DNA from: Niabella beijingensis
Lineage (GTDB): Bacteria > Bacteroidota > Bacteroidia > Chitinophagales > Chitinophagaceae
Assembly: GCF_020034665.1 (NCBI RefSeq)
Contig: NZ_JAIQDI010000002.1
Span: 2,418,001 to 2,482,000, forward strand
Reading direction: 5' to 3'
DNA: 64,000 nucleotides
Shown one piece after another: positions 1 through 9,031 of this stretch; position 1 is the first letter of the stretch, and the number at the start of each line of letters is the position of its first letter. The position numbers and the translations under genes were made by a program. The notes below the pieces were generated by a model that was given only the letters and a program-made list of their open reading frames with translations, searched no databases and had not been told where the DNA came from.

Positions 1-761
1 AGGCTTTCCGTAAAATCCACCAAAGGTTTCTTTCGCCTCTCTGACAACATTGCCAATGAAATACCAAATACCACACTAAATAAAACTATAGGTAATACAT
101 TGCCTTCATAAATGGATTTGATGATGTTTTCCGGGAAAATATCCACAATATGATCCTGCCATGTTTTTTCGGAGGGATCCGGCAGGCGGTCGATCAGCCT
201 GGAAGGTATATTTATCCCTGCGCTGTCCATAATGGTTATCACTTTTTCCTGCAATACTTTTTCCTGCGAGTGGGGCAGCTCATGCAATAAAGAAGGGGGA
301 ATCTTAATACCTTTTCCGGCATGCGTGATATTGATAAAAACCAGCCCGATGATCAGTGCAAAAGTGGTAACTATCTCAAAATAAAGTATAGATTTCCATC
401 CCATCCGGCCCACCTGCTTCAGGTTGCTGTGACTGGCGATACCTACTACCAGTGTTGAGAACAGCAGCGGAGCCACGATGGTTTTGATCAGCCGGAGAAA
501 GATGGTGCTCAGAAATTTGAGGTTCTGTGAAAATGCCGGGAAATCCACCCCGATCTCAATACCGATGGCCATGGCCACAAAGATCCAGGTAGTGAGTGAT
601 CTCTTATACCAGCCGAATAAAACAAGTGCCGCAATAACGATCCAGCGCGAGCAAAAAAGTACCTGCCCGGGGATGGGGGTCCACTCTTCATGGATTAGGT
701 GTAAAGCAGCAGCAACCGTAAAAAGTATAATAGAAATAAACCCGGCTTTTCTTTTGTTCAT
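1..761 (-). CDS. Dicarboxylate/amino acid:cation symporter, 3' end outside window
   Basis: Translating the minus strand from the ATG at 761 gives about 253 uninterrupted codons running off the left edge. The product begins MNKRKAGFISIILFT and has several hydrophobic segments. The stretch FLSTIFLRLIKTIVAPLLFS is the signature of the sodium/proton:dicarboxylate (DAACS, GltP/DctA) family and lies in its N-terminal half. A later stretch, NVLPIVLFSVVFGISLAML, also fits the family, and a polar periplasmic loop of about 60 residues separates the two. The protein would import C4-dicarboxylates or acidic amino acids across the inner membrane. The C-terminal transport domain (hairpins HP1 and HP2) is outside the window, so substrate type cannot be judged. 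It is divergent from the amino-acid permease, with 177 bp between the start codons. Confidence 0.85.
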   Translation of the reverse strand, partial: MNKRKAGFISIILFTVAAALHLIHEEWTPIPGQVLFCSRWIVIAALVLFGWYKRSLTTWIFVAMAIGIEIGVDFPAFSQNLKFLSTIFLRLIKTIVAPLLFSTLVVGIASHSNLKQVGRMGWKSILYFEIVTTFALIIGLVFINITHAGKGIKIPPSLLHELPHSQEKVLQEKVITIMDSAGINIPSRLIDRLPDPSEKTWQDHIVDIFPENIIKSIYEGNVLPIVLFSVVFGISLAMLSERRKKPLVDFTES

Positions 762-938
762 AGTCGAGTGGTTATTCGCCAAAACTAGGGGTTTAGCCCG
801 AAAAAAGGCATTCCCGATTTCAATAAATTTAAAAAAAATGCAACAAGTTTTCTCCGGGAACCGTATTATTGCTTACTTTTCACAACAATATCGCTTTTGT
901 TTAAAAAAAATTAAACTACTCATTAAAGAATCTATTCT

Positions 939-2684
939 ATGGGATTATTTGTAAAAAAACCCTTAAACGTATTGTTAGCCGAAACGGAAGATCATGACAA
1001 GAGTCTGAAAAAGACCCTTGGCGCCTGGGGGTTAGTCGCCCTGGGAATTGGTGCCATTATTGGTGCTGGTCTTTTTTCAATTACGGGGGGCGCTGCGGCA
1101 AATAATGCCGGACCAGCGATTACGATCTCTTTTATAATAGCAGCGCTTGGTTGTGCGTTTGCCGGATTATGCTATGCAGAGTTTGCCAGCATGATACCCG
1201 TGGCCGGTAGTGCCTATACTTATAGTTATGCCACAATGGGTGAATTTATTGCCTGGATCATCGGCTGGGATCTGGTGCTGGAATATGCGGTGGGTGCCGC
1301 CACCGTATCTATCAGCTGGAGCCGATACCTGCACAAATTCCTGGAAGGATTTAATATCAATTTACCGGAATCGCTGATGGCCGGTCCCTGGGACGGAGGC
1401 ATGATCAATCTGCCGGCTGTTCTTGTAGTGGTGCTGATGAGTTTGCTTTTAATAAGAGGGACCAAAGAAAGTGCTACCGTTAACGGGGTCATTGTGGCAC
1501 TGAAAGTAGCCGTGGTATTAATATTTATCGTATTGGGATGGGGCTATATCAACTATTCCAATTATGACCCCTACATTCCCCAGAACGAAGGCAATGGCGT
1601 CTTTGGTTTTTCGGGTATCATGCGCGCGGCGGGTATCGTATTTTTTGCCTACATCGGTTTTGATGCCGTAAGTACTGCCGCACAGGAAGCCAAGAACCCG
1701 GGCAAGGATATGCCCAAAGGCATCTTAATCTCTCTGCTCATCTGTACCTTATTATATATACTGTTTGCACATGTAATGACAGGGGTTACCTCCTACAAAT
1801 CCTTCCAGGGAAAGGATGGCATCGCCCCTGTAGCGGTGGCTATTGAACATATGGGCAAGCAGGACGCCAGCGGCGTTTATCACGCGGATTATCCCTGGCT
1901 CAACCGGGCCATCATCATAGCCATCCTTGGCGGCTATATGTCGGTGATACTGGTGATGCTGATGGGTCAGAGCCGCGTATTCTACAGTATGAGCCGCGAT
2001 GGCCTGGTGCCAAAAGTGTTCAGCTCGGTGCATCCCAAATACCGGACACCGGCCAAGAACAATCTGGTGTTTATGTTGCTGGTAAGTATTTTTGCAGCTT
2101 TTATCCCGGCAAGAATCGTAGGTGAGATGACAAGTATCGGAACCCTCTTTGCATTTATACTGGTATGTATCGGTATCATGGTAATGCGCAAACAGATACC
2201 GGATGCGCCAAGGGCCTTCCGCACCCCCCTGGTTCCGCTGGTACCCATCCTGGGGGTCATTACCTGTCTGTATATGATGATCGCCCTCCCCCCCGATACC
2301 TGGATCCGGTTATTTGTATGGATGATTATCGGGTTTGACATTTACCTTACTTATGGAGCAGCCAAAAGTAAACTGGGCAACGGCACCTTTAAACGGCAGG
2401 GAATGGGCATCGCCATTATTTCGGCAATCGTCCTTTGTTTATTGCTGTTTGTTTCTGCATGGTGGCATCATTATGATCTCCAGCAGCAACTGGCCATCGC
2501 TACTGAAAAACTGGCTACCGCAAAGGCTCAGGCCCTGCCCACCATCGCAGAGCTGGAGACAAAGGCCGCCGAAATCAGTGATACCGTTCAAAACGATTAC
2601 CTGGTAGAGATCGCCAATGTACTGGGGGCCATCCACCTGATCTTCTTTACAGGCCTGTATTTTGTTCGAAAGAGGAAGGCCTGA
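939..2684 (+). CDS. APC-superfamily amino acid permease (CAT/YfnA type)
   Basis: 581 residues. After a short cytoplasmic N-terminus, residues 36-46 read GIGAIIGAGLF, the substrate-binding glycine motif in TM1 of APC-superfamily transporters. About twelve hydrophobic helices follow, and FFAYIGFDAVSTAAQEAKNP in the middle is the typical TM6 region of the cationic amino acid transporter subfamily. This is an inner-membrane importer of amino acids; the exact substrate cannot be read. Near the C-terminus a 45-residue Ala/Glu-rich stretch (about 510-555) is inserted before the last membrane helix; it looks helical and is unusual for the family. The ATG at 939 fits the start of homology. A strong terminator follows at once, so the gene is probably monocistronic. 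Confidence 0.88.
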   Translation: MGLFVKKPLNVLLAETEDHDKSLKKTLGAWGLVALGIGAIIGAGLFSITGGAAANNAGPAITISFIIAALGCAFAGLCYAEFASMIPVAGSAYTYSYATMGEFIAWIIGWDLVLEYAVGAATVSISWSRYLHKFLEGFNINLPESLMAGPWDGGMINLPAVLVVVLMSLLLIRGTKESATVNGVIVALKVAVVLIFIVLGWGYINYSNYDPYIPQNEGNGVFGFSGIMRAAGIVFFAYIGFDAVSTAAQEAKNPGKDMPKGILISLLICTLLYILFAHVMTGVTSYKSFQGKDGIAPVAVAIEHMGKQDASGVYHADYPWLNRAIIIAILGGYMSVILVMLMGQSRVFYSMSRDGLVPKVFSSVHPKYRTPAKNNLVFMLLVSIFAAFIPARIVGEMTSIGTLFAFILVCIGIMVMRKQIPDAPRAFRTPLVPLVPILGVITCLYMMIALPPDTWIRLFVWMIIGFDIYLTYGAAKSKLGNGTFKRQGMGIAIISAIVLCLLLFVSAWWHHYDLQQQLAIATEKLATAKAQALPTIAELETKAAEISDTVQNDYLVEIANVLGAIHLIFFTGLYFVRKRKA

Positions 2685-2699
2685 ACTATGTAATAACCG

Positions 2700-2726
2700 G
2701 AAGCCGCAGATTGCGGCTTCTTTTTT
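2700..2726 (+). terminator. Rho-independent terminator after the amino acid permease
   Basis: A perfect 9-bp stem (GAAGCCGCA / TGCGGCTTC) with a 3-base loop is followed by six T. It lies 15 bp after the permease stop codon. Confidence 0.9.
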
Positions 2727-2860
2727 GTTATCCCGGTGCCAGGTTGCGGACGGCCGGTCATTCTTTATGGTAAAAAATCGCGGCACAGCCGATATCTGCC
2801 GCACTTATTACTGTATAAAGCTTAAATTTGCGCCTTACAATAATCGTATTATAATTTTAT

Positions 2861-3583
2861 ATGGGAAGGATATTTGAAGTTCGTAAAGCAAGCATGTTTG
2901 CCCGGTACGACCGGATGGCAAAACAATTCACACGTATCGGCAAGGAGATCGCCATTGCGGTAAAGGCCGGTGGCCCGGACCCCAACACCAATGCTGCTTT
3001 GCGCCGCTGTATGCAAAACGCCAAGAGTGTGAACATGCCCAAAGACCGCGTGGAAGCCGCCATTAAAAGGGCCCAGGGCAAGGAAATGGAGAACTACGAC
3101 GAAATCCTTTATGAAGGATACGGTCCGCATGGTGTAGCGATCCTGGTGGAAACCGCAACCGACAATCATGTACGCACAGTAGCAAATGTAAAATCGCATT
3201 TTAACAAAGGCGGTGGCACGCTGGGCAATAGCGGCAGTGTGGCGTTCCAGTTCAATAAAATGGGCGTGTTTAAATTAAACCCCGAAGGATTGAACGCTGA
3301 GGACCTTGAACTGGAACTCATTGATGCAGGCCTGGAAGAGTTAGGAGAAAGTACGGATGAGAATGATAAAGAGGTTCTTGTGATCCGTGTGGCCTTTACC
3401 GATTTTGGCAATATGCAGAAGGCGCTGGAAGAAAAACACATTACGCCCATCAGTGCTGAAGTAGAATGGATCCCCTCCACAACGGTTCCGGTAACCGATG
3501 AGCAGGCTGAAGAAGTGAGCAAGCTGATCGAGCGCCTGGAACAGGATGAGGACGTACAGAAAGTGTTCCATAATATGCAATAG
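2861..3583 (+). CDS. YebC/PmpR family DNA-binding/translation factor
   Basis: 240 residues, the usual family length. The N-terminus ([20 protein letters not shown]) replaces the canonical GHSKWANIKHRK motif with the variant common in Bacteroidota. The sequences [38 protein letters not shown] and [14 protein letters not shown] are family signatures. The family includes DNA-binding regulators such as PmpR, and some YebC proteins have been reported to help ribosomes through proline stretches; which role applies here is unknown. A promoter-like TAAATTTG (TAnnTTTG) is at 2823-2830, 30 bp upstream, without a clear -33 TTG. The YtxJ-like gene follows after 15 bp, suggesting co-transcription. Confidence 0.93.
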   Translation: MGRIFEVRKASMFARYDRMAKQFTRIGKEIAIAVKAGGPDPNTNAALRRCMQNAKSVNMPKDRVEAAIKRAQGKEMENYDEILYEGYGPHGVAILVETATDNHVRTVANVKSHFNKGGGTLGNSGSVAFQFNKMGVFKLNPEGLNAEDLELELIDAGLEELGESTDENDKEVLVIRVAFTDFGNMQKALEEKHITPISAEVEWIPSTTVPVTDEQAEEVSKLIERLEQDEDVQKVFHNMQ

Positions 3584-3598
3584 TCAGAACAAAGCAAC

Positions 3599-3928
3599 AT
3601 GAACTGGATTCCCCTGGAAAAAGAAGAGCAGCTGGAAGCGATCGACCGGGCCTCCGAAAGCCGGCCGCAACTGATTTTTAAACACAGCACCCGGTGTTCC
3701 ATCAGCAGTGTTATAAAAAGCCGGCTGAATAAGGGCAGTCTACCGGAAGATATCGATTTTTACTACCTGGATCTGATCAGCTACCGTCCCATATCCAATG
3801 CGATAGCAGAACGTTACGGGATCCGCCACGAATCGCCCCAGGTATTGCTGATCAAAAACGGAAAATGCGTTTATAATGAAAGTCATAGCGCGGTTTATAT
3901 GGAAGATATCCTGGATGCCGCCGGGTAA
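3599..3928 (+). CDS. ytxJ: YtxJ/BrxC-like monothiol bacilliredoxin
   Basis: 109 residues with a thioredoxin-like fold. KHSTRCSISSVIKSRL carries a single redox cysteine (Cys33) in a C-S-I-S context, matching the YtxJ/BrxC family (TCPIS in Bacillus). FYYLDLISYRPISNAIAERYGIRHESPQVLLI is the family core with its cis-proline (SPQ). The protein would remove bacillithiol from mixed disulfides in the cytoplasm; bacillithiol is known from some Bacteroidota as well as Firmicutes. It probably forms a two-gene unit with the YebC gene. Confidence 0.88.
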   Translation: MNWIPLEKEEQLEAIDRASESRPQLIFKHSTRCSISSVIKSRLNKGSLPEDIDFYYLDLISYRPISNAIAERYGIRHESPQVLLIKNGKCVYNESHSAVYMEDILDAAG

Positions 3929-4031
3929 TTTTTTTCTGAAAAATCCGAAATTGTTTTCCTAATTCCATTCAGAATGGCTATTTTTGCGGCCCGGTAATCG
4001 ATTTGAGATTTCGAAATTCGTGATTCCGTAT

Positions 4032-4105
4032 GGCGGGGTAGCTCAGGTGGTTAGAGCGTTGGATTCATAACCCAAAGGTCTCGGGTTCAACTCCCGATCC
4101 CGCTA
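4032..4105 (+). tRNA. tRNA with CAT anticodon (tRNA-Met, elongator type)
   Basis: A full cloverleaf can be drawn. The 7-bp acceptor is GGCGGGG with TCCCGCT (G1-U72 and G7-U66 wobbles). The D arm is GCTC/GAGC, the anticodon loop TTCATAA (CAT at 4066-4068), the T arm TCGGG-TTCAACT-CCCGA, and the discriminator is A. CCA is not encoded. The anticodon stem TTGGA/CCCAA has an A-C mismatch at 31-39. The initiator type is unlikely because the anticodon stem lacks the three G-C pairs. A tRNA-Ile read with lysidine cannot be excluded from the anticodon alone. Confidence 0.93.
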
Positions 4106-4143
4106 CAAATTTTTCCTAGGTGGGGAAATCTCACAGAAAATTA

Positions 4144-4175
4144 AACGGCAATTCCTTATAGAATTGCCGTTTTTA
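4144..4175 (+). terminator. Rho-independent terminator after the tRNA
   Basis: An 11-bp perfect stem (AACGGCAATTC / GAATTGCCGTT), a 6-base loop and a T run. It lies about 40 bp after the tRNA. Confidence 0.88.
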
Positions 4176-4343
4176 ATGACTCCGCTCTTTCTACCACTTT
4201 TCAAAAAACTTATAAAAGCTCTCCGAATTGGCCAATTTATTCACCATAACATTCCAATTACCAGACGCTGGCGCGGCAATGTGTTATGGCGTCTAGATGC
4301 CTAAACCGCATTCGTAGCAAAGCAGTTATAGACGAACGCAATT

Positions 4344-4526
4344 CTAATATTTTTCAAAATTGGCCGCCGTACATCCATCAAGATATTCGCAACGTGGACA
4401 GAGTCCTACCTGTTCATCATATTCAACCTGAGAATATAGGTAGCTAGCTTTACAATGTTTACAGTATAATACTTCTTCCCTATGTCCACAAAGCAAACAT
4501 AACTCGGCTTCTACATCAAAGAACAA
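4344..4526 (-). CDS. Small Cys-rich zinc-ribbon-like protein, start possibly frameshifted
   Basis: 60 codons from a TTG at 4526. The peptide has three CxxC knuckles (CLLC, CKHC, CPRC) plus one further Cys and ends in a normal stop, so a small zinc-binding protein is plausible. The family is not recognised. An ATG lies just upstream (ATGAAT followed by seven T) but in another frame. Removing one T from the run would join ATG-AAT-TTT-TTG-TTC into a 63-codon gene. The TTG may therefore be an artefact of a homopolymer slip in the sequence or in the genome. It stands alone in a gene-poor stretch. Confidence 0.4.
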   Translation of the reverse strand: MFFDVEAELCLLCGHREEVLYCKHCKASYLYSQVEYDEQVGLCPRCEYLDGCTAANFEKY

Positions 4527-5094
4527 AAAAATTCATAGGAACATCCGACAGTTCATTACCTTGATTCACAGTGAATACCCGGCAGCTACTTTAGAGAAAA
4601 TATCTTCCTTGTTGTTTATCCTCCAGATTACTATCAGAAAAAATTTAATAATCACCATAAAATCCTATCTTGGTAAGAACCAGTTACCGGGTGCGTATTT
4701 TAAAGCCGATTGGGCCTTGTCGAACTTCATGGCAAATCAACGAAGCGGTATTTAAAACTCATGAAAAAAGGTTGGCATGCAAACTAGTTTCTAATAACGA
4801 GATTGAACGACTAATATTCAACTAAGAGTTGTTTTCAATAAAACAGCTCTGGAATAGGCTGATTTAAGACCGCCGATACCAAAACGCTTCACGTAAAGAA
4901 TCTTTTTGAAGTACAGATCTCCGATTGCTTACTATGGGGCCAACATTAGTAAATGCAGGTCTAGCAGCATCTATTCATCCCGGTACAGCAACTGTCTTGG
5001 AAAAATCTGCAGGAATGCTGTTTTTGTTTCCTTCCGCAATATTCCATAGGCCGTTTAAGGAAATAATCATTCTTCCAGTATCTTCCTTGCGTGC
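4527..5094. other. Gene-poor stretch without a recognisable gene
   Basis: Two plus-strand open frames (4561-4755 and 4925-5116) encode peptides with no family resemblance that I can name and no credible translation signals. A hairpin with an 11-bp stem (AGAGTTGTTTT against AAAACAGCTCT, one G-U pair) is at 4825-4850 but has no T run. Together with the adjoining IS21 remnant, this suggests decayed DNA. Confidence 0.4.
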
Positions 5095-5438
5095 GCCGAT
5101 TAAATTGACCATGTGATGCCGGAGCAAATTGACCACCTTTTTTGCTGGCGAAGATTTTTCAGTTCATGCATATTGAGATGGTTCAAAAAATGATTTATTT
5201 TTTATTTCATTGGAGCTCTTTTTGAGCATTTATTGTTACAATTTTAGGAGATAATTTCATCTGTAGGTTTTCTTCTTTTTCTTAGTGACTCTCCTTTGAG
5301 CTCCAAGCGATGCGCGTGGTGTACAACCCTGTCGATTATAGCATCGGCTATTGCCTGTTCTCCAATAATATCATACCACTTGTTTACCGGAACCTGGGAC
5401 GTGATTATCAAAGCGCTTTTGCCATGACGGTCTTCTAT
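5095..5438 (-). mobile_element. istB: IS21-family remnant: istB 3' end plus terminal repeats
   Basis: On the minus strand, 5438 to 5244 reads without interruption as the last 64 residues of an IS21 helper ATPase. It contains IEDRHGKSALIITSQVPV, KWYDIIGEQAIADAIIDR and HHAHRLELKGESLRK, ending in TAA at 5244-5246. About three quarters of IstB, including the Walker motifs, and the whole istA transposase are missing, so the element is dead. Beyond the stop, two copies of a short repeat (GCCGATTAAATTGACCA at 5095, GCCGGAGCAAATTGACCA at 5118) form the multiple terminal repeats typical of IS21 ends. The break at about 5440 is abrupt. Confidence 0.85.
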
Positions 5439-5754
5439 TATACTTCACAATGGATAAAAAAGTGATAATAAAAATAGAAGCAAGAGTGTCAATTTTGTAG
5501 TGACAAAACGAGCAGGGCTTGCTGCTGTGCTGGTATTTTATAATGTCCAGCCCGGAACCGCTGCTGATTGAAAAACTAATGATGAAGATAACAACAAATG
5601 CTGAATAGAATTCGGTCAGCCCGATAATAGCTGATAGTAGCACAACAGACTATTGTTATTCCGTCAGCCAGCATAGCAGCAAACCGAATGTTGTATGATG
5701 TTTTTTGTACGTCTTATTTGGTTGTAAATTGATGAAGTTGTCTGTAGTAACAGA
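5439..5754. other. Intergenic stretch beside the IS21 remnant
   Basis: No supportable gene. A minus-strand frame (5643 downward) begins with a hydrophobic segment and contains a CSFCHYK motif, but it reads on into the IS21 remnant in a different frame from istB. It is either a truncated small secreted protein cut by the insertion or chance. Confidence 0.3.
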
Positions 5755-6402
5755 TTAATGAATACTAGATATTCCTTCATAAACTAACAAGCGTAATATA
5801 TCTGCGTCTCTCAAATACCAGCTCCCCCACGAAATAGGTGTATCACCATTTGCGTCTTTCATGGAAGGGTCAGCACCAGCCTCCAACAACATTTTTACAA
5901 TAGATACATTTCCAAATGCCGCAGCTCTATGTAACGGTGATTCTCCCTTAAGGTAAGCGTCACGCATAAAGCAAAGGGTCGGTTTACCTGCTGTAGTTTT
6001 TTTAGTAACATCTGTACCCGCGGCTATTAAAATCTTTACGATTTCTGTTCTTTCACCCATTTCACTTGTCTTGCTAATTGTATAATGCAAGGCATTTTCT
6101 TCTGTATCTTTAAAAGAAAAATTAGCATCCTCACCTTTATTTAATAACCATTTAACTGAATCTACTTTGCCATTATAGGCTGCGTTACAAAGCAGGTTAG
6201 CATTTTCAAATGATATTTTTGCTCCTAAATTGTAAAATAAATCCAGCGCTTTTGTATTACCATCCCAGGCAGCAGAAAATGCAGCAAAATTTCCCGATGC
6301 GTTAATGTAATTAATATTTGCTCCTTTCAAAACCAATTCTTCAACAGTGGTTAAATTGCCATTTAAAGCCGCTTCTAACATTTTACTATCCAGATTTTCC
6401 AT
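5755..6402 (-). CDS. Ankyrin-repeat protein
   Basis: 215 residues made almost wholly of five to six ankyrin repeats. Clear units are MLEAALNGNLTTVEELVLKG (residues 8-27), AYNGKVDSVKWLLNKGEDAN in the middle, a longer EIVKILIAAGTDV unit, and GESPLHRAAAFGNVSIVKML near the C-terminus. There is no signal peptide, so the protein is probably cytoplasmic and binds an unknown protein. The stop codon lies 9 bp beyond the stop of the Fib_succ lipoprotein gene's reading direction, with the lipoprotein gene immediately upstream on the same strand, so the two may be co-transcribed. No effector domain is visible. Confidence 0.85.
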   Translation of the reverse strand: MENLDSKMLEAALNGNLTTVEELVLKGANINYINASGNFAAFSAAWDGNTKALDLFYNLGAKISFENANLLCNAAYNGKVDSVKWLLNKGEDANFSFKDTEENALHYTISKTSEMGERTEIVKILIAAGTDVTKKTTAGKPTLCFMRDAYLKGESPLHRAAAFGNVSIVKMLLEAGADPSMKDANGDTPISWGSWYLRDADILRLLVYEGISSIH

Positions 6403-6411
6403 TGCTGATAT

Positions 6412-7098
6412 TTATTTTAATGTACCAATACTCTTGATGCAACGGACAGCGTTTGCGTCTTTTTTTTCACCTCCATATTGGTGGTAAAGAGACTGGGAGT
6501 TCTTTCCAAAGTTTGAATACCAAGCCCTAAGGCTATCATTTTCTGTTGCCGTCCAATAAAACCCATGAGCCTCTATGCGACGATATCCGCCGTCAGTGTC
6601 TCGACCTCCACCTAATACAGCATTGAATCCGGAATTCCCTGAAATCATCAATGCACTGTATGCCTTCTTTCGGTTTTCAATCGAATCTGCCGTGAAACCA
6701 CCATATAATACAGCCAATTTCTGCCATTCATCATTAGTAGGAAGCCGCCATCCTTCACCTAACAGGGCACATCCATTTTGGGCTGCTTCCCACGTATATA
6801 AACGTCCATAGCGTTCACAATTACTATCTGCATTACCGTAGCAATAAGAACCAGGGATATTTAGTTTCAAGTTGGTTGTCATCCAGTGATTATTATCTAA
6901 CATTTTTCTTATGTAATATTTGTTGCCATCTCTGTCCACCAACAGGCTGTCTTGCAGTCCACCAATATCTGATTTAAGTAAATGTTTTGGCTTGGTTGTA
7001 CTACAAGAGCCAGCAATCATTACAAGGATTAATAGTATAACAGAACACGGTATTATTGTTATGGAATAAAGTGATTGGATTGTTATTTTCTTATTCAT
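6412..7098 (-). CDS. Lipoprotein with Fibrobacter-major-paralogous-type domain
   Basis: 228 residues. An N-terminal hydrophobic helix ends in MIAGSC (lipidated Cys32), so this is a lipoprotein. The rest matches the Fib_succ_major domain (TIGR02145 type): GNKYYIRKMLDNNHWMTTNL, then GRLYTWEAAQNGC, GEGWRLPTNDEWQKL and FYWTATENDS. The domain is common in Bacteroidota and Fibrobacteres cell-surface proteins; it resembles the FGE/C-type lectin fold, but its function is unknown. The ankyrin gene lies 9 bp downstream on the same strand. The location at the outer membrane is inferred from the lipobox. Confidence 0.85.
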   Translation of the reverse strand: MNKKITIQSLYSITIIPCSVILLILVMIAGSCSTTKPKHLLKSDIGGLQDSLLVDRDGNKYYIRKMLDNNHWMTTNLKLNIPGSYCYGNADSNCERYGRLYTWEAAQNGCALLGEGWRLPTNDEWQKLAVLYGGFTADSIENRKKAYSALMISGNSGFNAVLGGGRDTDGGYRRIEAHGFYWTATENDSLRAWYSNFGKNSQSLYHQYGGEKKDANAVRCIKSIGTLK

Positions 7099-7159
7099 TG
7101 TATCATGTTTAGTTTACTAACTGGTACACTCGCTTTAAAATATCATACAACGACAAAAT

Positions 7160-7589
7160 ATGCACACCGTTTCTTTACAAGTCATCGAAGCCGAGCTTGA
7201 TAAACTAAGTTACGAACGTTTTGCCTATCCTCATTCGATGATACAAAAAAGAATTTTTGTAGTATATCTCAAAGCCGCCTTTCAATATAGGAATTAGATG
7301 ATTGAGCTTATTTTTAGGACTTCATTACAATGTTGTATCACATTGGATAGAAGTGTATAAAGCAAAAGGCTTTGACGGCTTGTTAAGTAATAATTATGGC
7401 ACCGACACAAGCGAGTTGGCGAGCCATGGCCAAAGTATTTTCTCCTCTTTTGCTTCTCAGCCGCCAATGAGTGCAACGGAAGCTGCTAAAGAGGGGAAAA
7501 TACATTTGCTATTTTGTGATGCAGCACACTTTGTTTTACAACCCTTTCTTTGTTTTCTGTGGACAGTTATTCGTGTTCGGCTGGATTGA
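7160..7589 (+). pseudogene. Decayed IS630-family transposase
   Basis: From the ATG at 7160 the frame gives MHTVSLQVIEAELDKLSYER and a helix-turn-helix start typical of IS630 transposases, then a stop after about 45 codons. A shifted frame from 7302 continues with LGLHYNVVSHWIEVYKAKGF and ASHGQSIFSSFASQPPMSAT, the rest of the N-terminal region. SATEAA is then joined directly to KEGKIHLLFCDAAHFVLQPF, the block with the first catalytic Asp; about 60-70 residues expected between them are missing. The second Asp and Glu of the DDE triad are absent. The copy thus has at least one frameshift, an internal deletion and a lost 3' end. Confidence 0.85.
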
Positions 7590-7726
7590 TACCAAAACAA
7601 ATTAAAGGAGAGGTATTCTGCTTCATTTGACAGACAGCCGGTACTTCTGCTCCCTGCCGATTTTAGGAAAACGAGGAAGAGATAAAATTATTTATTAAAT
7701 TCGGCAACAACTGTGGACATTTCAAT

Positions 7727-7832
7727 AAATCAACCGTATCAATCATCGTCATTTTGACAGTCCGGTAATTCACAGAACTTCAGAAAGTCTTCAATAATTT
7801 GGTTCGTTAATTTTCCCGGATCAGCTACAAGA
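7727..7832. repeat. Degenerate dispersed repeat, copy 1
   Basis: The sequence from AAATCAACCGTATCA to about CGGATCAGCTACAAGA is similar to stretches at 8801-8876 and 28306-28382. In this copy the minus strand is open and ends VADPGKLTNQ / IIEDFLKFCELPDCQNDDD. The differences between copies are largely at third codon positions of this frame, suggesting a coding origin. The homologous part of the other copies is broken by stops or frameshifts. Confidence 0.6.
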
Positions 7833-7870
7833 CGGGAATTTTCATCTAAGAAATGAGAATTCCCGTTTTT
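7832..7870 (+). terminator. Hairpin plus T run next to repeat copy 1
   Basis: A 14-bp stem (ACGGGAATTTTCAT / ATGAGAATTCCCGT, one G-U pair), a 7-base loop and five T. It reads as a plus-strand terminator and lies 23 bp before the start of the split secreted gene. A similar but weaker hairpin follows repeat copy 2. Confidence 0.65.
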
Positions 7871-7893
7871 ATTTTCGGTTTTAAAATATACCA

Positions 7894-8678
7894 ATGAAAT
7901 TAAAGCTAACAATAACACTATTGTTTCTATTGAATGTTGCAGGCGCACAAACAATTGCATTCTTTGGAGAAGCCGTTTGCAAAACAAAGCTCAGGACCCT
8001 GTACTACAGGTTCGACGATGAAAAATTTACAGCGCAGCAGTCTATTCCCATTCAAATGAGCGCCGAATACCGTAGCAGGTTCACCAATTCCTACCGGGTA
8101 AATTTTGACGAGAAAACACTCCGGCAACACAACTACTTGTATTTCTCCGACACAACAGCCATCTCCGAAGACAGTGCTTTGGTGCGGCAAAACCGGATAA
8201 ACCTTACTGAACTATTTATCACATTAAATACACTTTCATCCAACTCCTCTAACGTTAATATAAATAAGATCTCTTATTAAACGATAATTTTGACAAAACA
8301 ACCTCCTTTCCGCGTACACCTGCGGCTGAAGAAACAAAATACATAGGAACATGTACGGTCCCTTCAAACTCCCCGAGAGGAGGAACGACTGAAATAACAC
8401 TGGATCGTTCAAAAATCTATCATGCCAGGCACTCAGAAGAATCACCTATTAATTTTCTGATGAATGAAGAAATAGGCTACTGGGATTTAGGAAAATACCA
8501 TGCGAACCCGAACATGGATGCGCTTAAGATACGATACATATACAGGTTTAACAGACGTATCGGGAACAAAATGTTGCCCGCTGATGCCGGCGGATCCTAT
8601 GATATAATTATCAAAGGAGACCGCTTGCTATATCCAACAGGTTCAGAGGCGCTGAATGAGCTTAAACGAAAAAAGTAA
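7894..8678 (+). pseudogene. Unrecognised secreted protein split by a frameshift
   Basis: The first frame (7894-8280, 128 codons) starts with a signal peptide ending NVAGAQ. A second frame is open from 8268 to the stop at 8678 and begins before the first frame ends (DLLLNDNFDKTTSF, then PRTPAAEETKYIGTCTVP). Both parts have a similar composition. Gain of one base or loss of two near 8266 would merge them into one exported protein of about 263 residues. The break is therefore a recent mutation or a sequencing error. No family was recognised; Tyr/Asn-rich beta-type content suggests a periplasmic or surface protein. Confidence 0.6.
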
Positions 8679-9031
8679 TGCGTGGGTTTATAATAACTGA
8701 ACTAATACACCACTTAAAACTATTAATGCTAATCCCATGGGGCTTTTCTCCATAACATCAAACTTAGTAGTCGATCCGTAATTTTAAATAACGCATACTA
8801 ATTTGACAGTTAGAAACTTCAAAAAATCTTCAGCAATTAGACTCTTTAATTTTACGGTTTCGGCTACAATTAAGAGTAGCTTCCAAAATTGCACAGGGTT
8901 GGTTAATTTCGATCAGTCCTTTTTTCTAAATGCACGGAAACCGGGTCTCTATTTTTTAGATTCGTTATTCTGTACTATCTGAAAGTGCAGGGCTGAAAAA
9001 AAGCAAATCCGCATTCCGGAAGCCAGGCGCT
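8679..9031. other. Intergenic stretch holding repeat copy 3
   Basis: The only recognisable content is the degenerate repeat at 8801-8876 (ATTTGACAGT to TTTCGGCTACAA). It aligns to copy 1 including the TTAATTTT-CGG-GCTACAA tail. Its minus strand reads VAETVKLKSLIAEDFLKF before losing the frame. The rest shows nothing. Confidence 0.5.

Noticed and set aside
4262..4296. AGACGC and GCGTCT inverted repeat considered as an attachment site next to the tRNA
   Set aside because: No integrase gene and no duplicated tRNA 3' end were found nearby.
5371..5643. Minus-strand frame of 90 codons overlapping the IS21 remnant
   Set aside because: It overlaps istB in the wrong frame; the istB frame shows clear family motifs.
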